In this document: positions 5,254-9,418 of the stretch, in pieces
Layout: each line of letters starts with the position of its first letter
Numbering within the stretch: the first letter of the stretch is position 1
NCBI GenBank assembly: GCA_044359885.1
Contig: JBIKLI010000161.1
Location: 1 to 9,418 of the forward strand
Origin: CAIOSQ01 sp044359885
GTDB taxonomy: Bacteria; Pseudomonadota; Alphaproteobacteria; CACIAM-22H2
DNA length: 9,418 bases
Direction: 5' to 3'
The notes under the pieces: model-generated
The model's database searches: none
What the model was told of the DNA's origin: nothing
The model's input: the letters and a program-made list of their open reading frames with translations, nothing else
Made by a program: the position numbers and the translations under genes

Positions 5254-6051
5254 GTGAGCGAAGGTCTCGCGGGTGCGAGCGACCCGGCTTCGCTGGTCGG
5301 GGGGTTGCTTCAGATCGCGAGGGCCGCCGGCAAGGCGGCCCTCGTCCATTACGGCCGCGGCGCCGCCGCCCGCGCCAAGCTGGACGGGTCCCCCGTCACG
5401 GATGCCGACGACGCCGCCGAGGCTGTGATCCTCGCCGGACTGGCCCGGTTGACGCCCGACATCCCGGTGGTCTCCGAAGAACGGATCGCGGCCGGCGACC
5501 GGCCGTTCCGCGCGTCGGCCGCGCCGGCCCGATTATGGCTCGTCGATCCGCTGGACGGCACCAAGGAATTCGTCGCCGGCAACGGCGAGTTCTGCGTCAA
5601 TATCGGACTGGTCGTGGACGGCTACCCGGCCATCGGCGTGATCCATGCGCCGGTCGACGACATCACCTGGGCCTGCGACGGCCGCGGCGCGGTGTTCCGG
5701 ACCGTCCGCGACGGTCCACGTCTTCCGATCGCCACGCGCGTCGCGCCGCCCGGCGGCGTGGTCGTCGTCTCCAGCCGCAGCCACGCGCGCGGCCCCGCGC
5801 TCGACGCCTATCTGGAGGATTTCCATGTCGCCGGCCGCCGGATTCTGGGCAGCGCGATCAAGCTCGCGATCGTCGCTGGGGGCGAGGCCGATCTCTATCC
5901 GCGCTTCGGACCGACCAGCGAGTGGGACACCTGCGCCGGTCAAGCGATCCTCGAACAGGCCGGCGGCAGCGTCGTGACCCTGTCCGGAAACCGCCTTGCC
6001 TACGGCAAACCGAAATTCGCCAATCCGGATTTCATCGCCCGCGGACGATGA
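5254..6051 (+). CDS. cysQ: 3'(2'),5'-bisphosphate nucleotidase CysQ
   Basis: This 265-residue enzyme of the inositol-monophosphatase superfamily should hydrolyse 3'-phosphoadenosine 5'-phosphate (PAP) to AMP and phosphate. It removes the by-product of sulfate assimilation in the cytoplasm or at the inner membrane. Metal-binding and catalytic motifs are all visible: SPVTDADDAAE (46-56), VVSEE with Glu75/Glu76 (72-76), DPLDGTKEF (98-106), the CysQ-type GSAIKLAIVAGGEADLYPR (199-217) and SEWDTCAGQAI with Trp224-Asp225 (222-232). The reading frame is open back to 5128, but that 42-codon extension is almost all Arg/Ala and lacks CysQ similarity. The GTG at 5254 puts the start at the family's usual N-terminus, though its ribosome-binding site is weak. 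No other sulfur-assimilation genes lie nearby. It is convergent with the MFS gene, with 11 bases between stops and no visible terminator. Confidence 0.93.
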   Translation: MSEGLAGASDPASLVGGLLQIARAAGKAALVHYGRGAAARAKLDGSPVTDADDAAEAVILAGLARLTPDIPVVSEERIAAGDRPFRASAAPARLWLVDPLDGTKEFVAGNGEFCVNIGLVVDGYPAIGVIHAPVDDITWACDGRGAVFRTVRDGPRLPIATRVAPPGGVVVVSSRSHARGPALDAYLEDFHVAGRRILGSAIKLAIVAGGEADLYPRFGPTSEWDTCAGQAILEQAGGSVVTLSGNRLAYGKPKFANPDFIARGR

Positions 6052-6062
6052 CCGCCGCCACG

Positions 6063-7250
6063 TCACGCCCGGCGCGCGAGCATCGCGCGGAACACGATCC
6101 CGAGGCAGAGAAGTCCGGCCCCGCATCCCAGGAACACGGGCGCATAGCCCACGCGATCGATCAGCATGCCGCCGAGCGCCACCCCGACGGAGGTGCCGAG
6201 GAACAGCGACGAGGCGAAGATGGCGACCGCCGATCCGCGCGCCTCGGGCGCCATCTGGGTGGCGTTCGTCTGCAGCGTCGTGTGCAGGACATAGAAGCCC
6301 AGGCCGGACAGGAAGATCACCGCGGCGAACCCCGCATCGGGCACCGCGACCGGCGCCAGCCAGAAAGCGCCGCAGAGCATGACGCCGCCCGCGAGCGCGA
6401 AGCCCCGCTCGCCCATCAGCGGCAGCATCCTTCGCGCGAGACCGGCATAGGCGAGCCCGCCGGCGCCGAAGCAGGCGATCAGCAGTCCGCTATGCGCGTA
6501 GCCAAGGCCGAACGCGGCATCGAGATAGGCGGCGAAGAAGGTGAAACCGCCGTAGAAGAACACCGCCTCGACGAAAACGGTGGCCAGCACGACCCGGACA
6601 TGCGGGCGCCGGAGCAGATCGGCATAGCGCCGCGCCAGCGCCGCCGGCCGGAGGTCGACATCGCTGCGCCGGTCGGGCGTGCGACCCGAGCGATACTCGC
6701 CATGGATCACCAGCGCCGCGACGAAGAACAGGGCCGACAGCACCAGAAAGATCGCGCGCCAATGCAGGAACTCCCCGAGCACGCCCCCCGCGACCTGGCC
6801 GAAGACGCTGCCCATGATCTGGCCGAACAGGAACCGCGCCAGCGTCGCCTGGCGCCGCTCGTAAGGCACGACGTCGCCCAGATGCGCCATGGCCAGCGGG
6901 ATGATCGCCGACGCGGTGATGCCGCTGAGAAAGCGCAGCACGCCCAGCATCGTCAGCGAATCCGCCAGCGCCACGCTCGCGGTCCCGAACCCGGACAGCG
7001 CCGTCGCAAGGACGATCATCCGCTGCTTGCCGAACCGGTCGCCGAGCGGCCCGTGGATCAGTTGGAACAGCCCGTAGGCCAGCGCGAAGGCGGTCGACAC
7101 GATCCCCGCCGCGGCGACCCCGACGCCGAAATCGTCGGCGATCTGCGGGATCAGCGGATCGCCGACGCGGATCGTCGCCGAGGACATGAAACTCGCTGCC
7201 GCCAGCGCGACGATCGATCGCGTCGCGAGCCCGTCTCCGGAACCTGCCAT
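6063..7250 (-). CDS. MFS transporter (12-TM drug/metabolite efflux type)
   Basis: This 395-residue inner-membrane protein has about 12 hydrophobic segments in two halves, joined by a hydrophilic central loop near residues 185-215 (rich in Arg/Asp). The MFS motif A appears between TM2 and TM3 as GPLGDRFGKQR (67-77). The N-terminal half resembles arabinose-efflux/multidrug (AraJ, Bcr/CflA-like) permeases; the substrate cannot be deduced. The ATG at 7250 begins one base after the TGA of the ParA-like gene (TGA-C-ATG), so the two are almost certainly translated from one mRNA with coupling. The 67-codon upstream extension in frame is Arg-rich shadow of the ParA gene. No transporter-type regulator (TetR, MarR, LysR) is adjacent. 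Confidence 0.92.
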   Translation of the reverse strand: MAGSGDGLATRSIVALAAASFMSSATIRVGDPLIPQIADDFGVGVAAAGIVSTAFALAYGLFQLIHGPLGDRFGKQRMIVLATALSGFGTASVALADSLTMLGVLRFLSGITASAIIPLAMAHLGDVVPYERRQATLARFLFGQIMGSVFGQVAGGVLGEFLHWRAIFLVLSALFFVAALVIHGEYRSGRTPDRRSDVDLRPAALARRYADLLRRPHVRVVLATVFVEAVFFYGGFTFFAAYLDAAFGLGYAHSGLLIACFGAGGLAYAGLARRMLPLMGERGFALAGGVMLCGAFWLAPVAVPDAGFAAVIFLSGLGFYVLHTTLQTNATQMAPEARGSAVAIFASSLFLGTSVGVALGGMLIDRVGYAPVFLGCGAGLLCLGIVFRAMLARRA

Positions 7251-7251
7251 G

Positions 7252-7899
7252 TCAGCCGGGCGACGACGCCAGCAGCGTCTCGATCTCGGCGCGCAGCCGC
7301 GCGATCTCGCCGGCCGCCGCCCCGCCCGGCTCGTACGCCTCCACCCCGGCGCCGGCGGCGATGCTGGCCGCGAAGGCGGTACGGTTGCCCAGCGTCGTCG
7401 CCGCGACCCTGGCCGGCCCCCCGGCCAGCGCGCCCGCGATTTCCTGCGCAAGCCGCGTGCGCGGTGCCACGCGATTGAGGACGATCAACGCCGGACGCCG
7501 CTCGCCACGGGCGATGTCGAGGGTCGCCTGGGTCGCCCAGGAATCGAGCGGCGACGGCTGAACCGGCACGACGACCAGATCGGCGGCCCGGATGGCGGCT
7601 CGCGCGTCGAGTTCGGCATGGGGCGGCGAGTCGAGGATCACGACGTCGGCGTCCCGGCGGGCACGCTCCAGTTCCAGCCCCAGCTTCCAGCCCGCCACGG
7701 CGCTCACCACAAGATGCCCGTCGGACGCCCCCGCGGTCGCCTGGCGCAGCGCCGCCCAACGGGCGAGCGATTCCTGGGGATCCACGTCGAGCATCGCGAC
7801 GCGCCGCCCGGCACGCGCCCAGCCCACCGCCAGATGGATCGCGAGCGAAGTCTTCCCGGCGCCGCCCTTGCGCTGCGCCAATGTCAGGATCGAGGCCAT
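7252..7899 (-). CDS. Orphan ParA/MinD-family P-loop ATPase
   Basis: This protein of about 215 residues is a ParA-type deviant Walker ATPase. It has QRKGGAGKTS (9-18) with signature Lys11 and P-loop Lys16, the switch I segment MLDVDPQESLARW (36-48), and Walker B VVILDSPPH (86-94). A helical switch II/dimer region, DLVVVPVQPSPLDSWATQ, follows. Such ATPases position DNA or protein cargo by nucleotide-dependent dimerisation on the nucleoid. No parB gene, centromere-like repeat array or replication gene is in the window, so it is not a partition locus; a cargo-positioning role is inference. The start at 7899 (MASILTLAQRKGG) gives the compact family N-terminus. ATGs at 7914 and 7974 are in frame but neither has a good ribosome-binding site. 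It is the first gene of a pair with the MFS transporter. Confidence 0.9.
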   Translation of the reverse strand: MASILTLAQRKGGAGKTSLAIHLAVGWARAGRRVAMLDVDPQESLARWAALRQATAGASDGHLVVSAVAGWKLGLELERARRDADVVILDSPPHAELDARAAIRAADLVVVPVQPSPLDSWATQATLDIARGERRPALIVLNRVAPRTRLAQEIAGALAGGPARVAATTLGNRTAFAASIAAGAGVEAYEPGGAAAGEIARLRAEIETLLASSPG

Positions 7900-7975
7900 C
7901 GCGACTCGCGCCATCGTGAACCCAGAGCCGACATTACCATTCGCCCCCGGCCCACGCCCACCCGAGTGATCCAAC

Positions 7976-8037
7976 GGCTCCGACCCCGATTGGGATCAGA
8001 GCTCCGATCTTGGAGCCCTTCGACCGGATTTGGGTCG
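7976..8037. promoter_or_regulatory. Nested inverted repeats in the ParA/Sua5 divergent intergenic region
   Basis: Three symmetric elements lie within 62 bases: GGCTCC (7976-7981) with GGAGCC (8012-8017); an imperfect palindrome GATCAGAGCTCCGATC (7994-8009) centred on GAGCTC; and CGACC (8021-8025) with GGTCG (8033-8037). The block starting CGACC at 7981 (CGACCCCGATTGGGATC) also resembles the block at 8021 (CGACCGGATTTGGGTCG). It lies upstream of both divergent genes, so an operator or overlapping hairpins are possible. No regulator family can be named from this. Confidence 0.3.
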
Positions 8038-8066
8038 CGTGGCGCGCCCGTGGTAAGCGGACCCCC

Positions 8067-9035
8067 ATGACGGGATCCCGGCCGCAATCCAGGCGCGAAA
8101 GCCCGGTCGCCCGCGCGGCCGGATTGCTGCGCCAGGGCCGGCTGGTCGCGTTTCCGACGGAGACGGTCTACGGGCTCGGCGCCGATGCCACCAGCGACGA
8201 CGCCGTCGCCGCCATCTACGCCGCCAAGGGCCGGCCACGCTTCAACCCGCTCATCGCGCATGTGGCCACGCTCGAAGCGGCGCGAAAGCTGGTCCGCTTC
8301 GACCGTCGCGCGACGGCGCTGGCGCGCGCCTTCTGGCCGGGTCCGCTGACGCTGGTCCTGCCGCGACGCAAGGACTGCCCCGTTTCGTGGCTGGCCTCCG
8401 CCGGCCTGCCCACGCTGGCGCTGCGGATCCCCGACCATCCGATGGCGATCGCGCTGCTGCGCGCCACCGGCCGACCGGTGGTCGCCCCGAGCGCCAACCG
8501 CGCGGGACGGGTCAGCCCGACCAGCGCCGCGGACGTGCGGCGCGAACTGGGGCGCCGGGTGGCGCTGATCCTCGACGGTGGCCGCTGCCGGGTGGGCGTC
8601 GAGTCGACGGTGATCGATCTCAGCGGCGCCCGGCCGCTGCTGCTGCGCCCCGGCGGCATCACCAAGGCGGCGGCCGAGGCCGTGCTGGGCGAGCGCCTGC
8701 GCCGCGCTGCGCCGGTCGCCGGCGACGCGGCGAGGACATCCCCGGGTCAGCTCGCCAGCCACTACGCGCCGCGCGCCGCGGTTCGCCTCGGTGCAGCGGG
8801 ACCGCGCGCCGGGGAGGCGTATCTCGGATTCGGCGGGCTGCCCAAAGGTCGCAGCGACGCCGCGCTCGATCTGAGCCCGCGTCGCGATCTGACCGAGGCC
8901 GCGGCCAATCTCTTCGCCATGCTGCGCGCGCTGGACCTCAGCGGTGCGTCGACGATCGCGGTCGCGCCGATCCCGCGCCGGGGACTGGGCCTCGCGATCA
9001 ACGATCGCCTCGAAAGGGCCGCCGCGCCCCGGTAA
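8067..9035 (+). CDS. L-threonylcarbamoyladenylate synthase (Sua5 type)
   Basis: This 322-residue protein makes threonylcarbamoyl-AMP from threonine, bicarbonate and ATP, the first step of t6A37 modification of ANN-decoding tRNAs. It is the long, two-domain Sua5 form rather than the short TsaC. The YrdC-like catalytic domain (about 12-205) shows VAFPTETVYGLGADA (27-41), KGRPRFNPL (54-62), WPGPLTLVLP (90-99), PSANRAGRVSPTSA (141-154), ESTVIDL (179-185) and LRPGGIT (193-199). The C-terminal Sua5 domain starts after the linker motif SPGQLASHYAP (225-235). The ATG at 8067 is chosen; the upstream in-frame ATG at 8010 adds 19 unconserved residues and would consume the intergenic repeats. A weak AAGCGGA precedes the ATG. 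The next gene follows after 33 bases and is probably co-transcribed. Confidence 0.94.
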   Translation: MTGSRPQSRRESPVARAAGLLRQGRLVAFPTETVYGLGADATSDDAVAAIYAAKGRPRFNPLIAHVATLEAARKLVRFDRRATALARAFWPGPLTLVLPRRKDCPVSWLASAGLPTLALRIPDHPMAIALLRATGRPVVAPSANRAGRVSPTSAADVRRELGRRVALILDGGRCRVGVESTVIDLSGARPLLLRPGGITKAAAEAVLGERLRRAAPVAGDAARTSPGQLASHYAPRAAVRLGAAGPRAGEAYLGFGGLPKGRSDAALDLSPRRDLTEAAANLFAMLRALDLSGASTIAVAPIPRRGLGLAINDRLERAAAPR

Positions 9036-9068
9036 CATCGTCCGCGATCCGGCAGGGGAAATGCACGC

Positions 9069-9418
9069 ATGAACGACACCGACGCCATCGCACGGCTCAG
9101 GGAGATCCTGGGTCCCAGGGGGCATCTCGAAGGGCCGGAGGCCATGGCCCGCTACCTGGTCGACTGGCGTGGCGCCTATCGCGGGCCCGCGATGCTGGTG
9201 GCGCGGCCGTCGAACACGGCCGAGGTCGCCGCGACGATGCGGGTCTGCGCGGCGGCAGGACTCCCGATCGTGCCGCAAGGCGGCAATACCGGTCTGGTCG
9301 GCGGCTCCGTGCCGCGTCCGGAAGACACGCGCTGCGTTCTGCTGTCGCTCGAACGCATGAACGCGATCCGCCGTCTCGATCCGCTCGACTTCACGATCGC
9401 CGTCGAGGCCGGCTGCAT
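9069..9418 (+). CDS. GlcD-type FAD-binding oxidoreductase, N-terminal part (runs off the window)
   Basis: The first 116 codons are present and the frame is still open at the window edge. The protein begins MNDTDAIARLREILGP and carries the PCMH-type FAD-binding domain (FAD_binding_4). Visible blocks are YLVDWRGAYRG (29-39), VARPSNTAEVAATMRVCAA (44-62), and the diagnostic IVPQGGNTGLVGGSVP (67-82), which binds the FAD diphosphate. The family includes D-lactate, glycolate and D-2-hydroxyglutarate dehydrogenases; the N-terminal part alone cannot separate these. AGGGGA lies about 11 bases upstream of the ATG at 9069. An ATG at 9061 is out of frame and stops at once. It follows the Sua5 gene closely, a pairing I recall from other alphaproteobacteria (memory, not checked). 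Confidence 0.9.
   Translation, partial: MNDTDAIARLREILGPRGHLEGPEAMARYLVDWRGAYRGPAMLVARPSNTAEVAATMRVCAAAGLPIVPQGGNTGLVGGSVPRPEDTRCVLLSLERMNAIRRLDPLDFTIAVEAGC

Noticed and set aside
6040..6075. Bidirectional terminator between cysQ and the MFS gene
   Set aside because: Only 11 bases separate the stops, and I find no stem followed by a T-run on either strand.
5010..7478. An open plus-strand frame of 822 codons across the SRAP/cysQ gap, cysQ and the MFS gene
   Set aside because: It is extremely rich in Arg, Pro, Ala and His and runs across cysQ in another frame and antisense to the MFS gene. Both of those show full family motifs. It is a GC-rich shadow frame.
7884..9278. A 464-codon minus-strand frame opposite the Sua5 gene
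   Set aside because: It is antisense to a protein with complete Sua5 motifs, and its own composition (Arg, Gly, Asp, Gln rich, no hydrophobic core) is that of a shadow frame.

Overview
The window is very GC-rich chromosomal DNA, with coding bias towards G/C at third codon positions. It is most likely from an alphaproteobacterium of the Rhodospirillales/Rhizobiales type. The main support is the DUF4169 start at the left edge, the orphan ParA-type ATPase and the alphaproteobacterial style of the THI element. No tRNA, rRNA, CRISPR array, transposase or integrase is visible, so this is not a mobile region. Gene density is high and operons are tightly packed.

Left block (1-4211, all minus strand, read right to left). 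A candidate sigma-70 promoter (4183-4211) starts a transcript whose first element is a clear TPP riboswitch (4062-4177). It is followed by a possible Shine-Dalgarno-masking hairpin (3995-4018) and a periplasmic substrate-binding protein (SBP, 2965-3987) that resembles the 2-aminoethylphosphonate/iron/thiamine binding family. Then come the alpha (2081-2899) and beta (1350-2084) subunits of a family I-type CoA-transferase, overlapping by ATGA. Next is a CaiB/BaiF family III CoA-transferase (104-1327), and last a DUF4169 gene (1-107, cut by the window edge), again overlapping by ATGA. No permease or ATPase for the SBP lies in the window. The riboswitch suggests that the SBP serves thiamine or a thiamine precursor rather than a phosphonate. 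Why CoA-transferase genes lie behind it is the main open question.

Middle block. A SRAP/YedK abasic-site-crosslinking protein (4252-4980, minus) carries a C-terminal pentapeptide that resembles a beta-clamp-binding motif. It is divergent from cysQ (5254-6051, plus, GTG start), a PAP phosphatase of sulfur metabolism. The 273 bases between them hold no gene I can name.

Right block. An orphan ParA-family ATPase (7252-7899) and an MFS transporter (6063-7250) form a one-base-spaced minus-strand pair that converges on cysQ. A 167-base divergent intergenic region with nested inverted repeats separates them from a plus-strand pair: the Sua5-type threonylcarbamoyl-AMP synthase (8067-9035) and the first 116 codons of a GlcD-type FAD-dependent oxidoreductase (9069 to the window end). 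These genes are mostly housekeeping. The unusual parts of the window are the TPP-controlled SBP/CoA-transferase operon and the clamp-motif SRAP protein.
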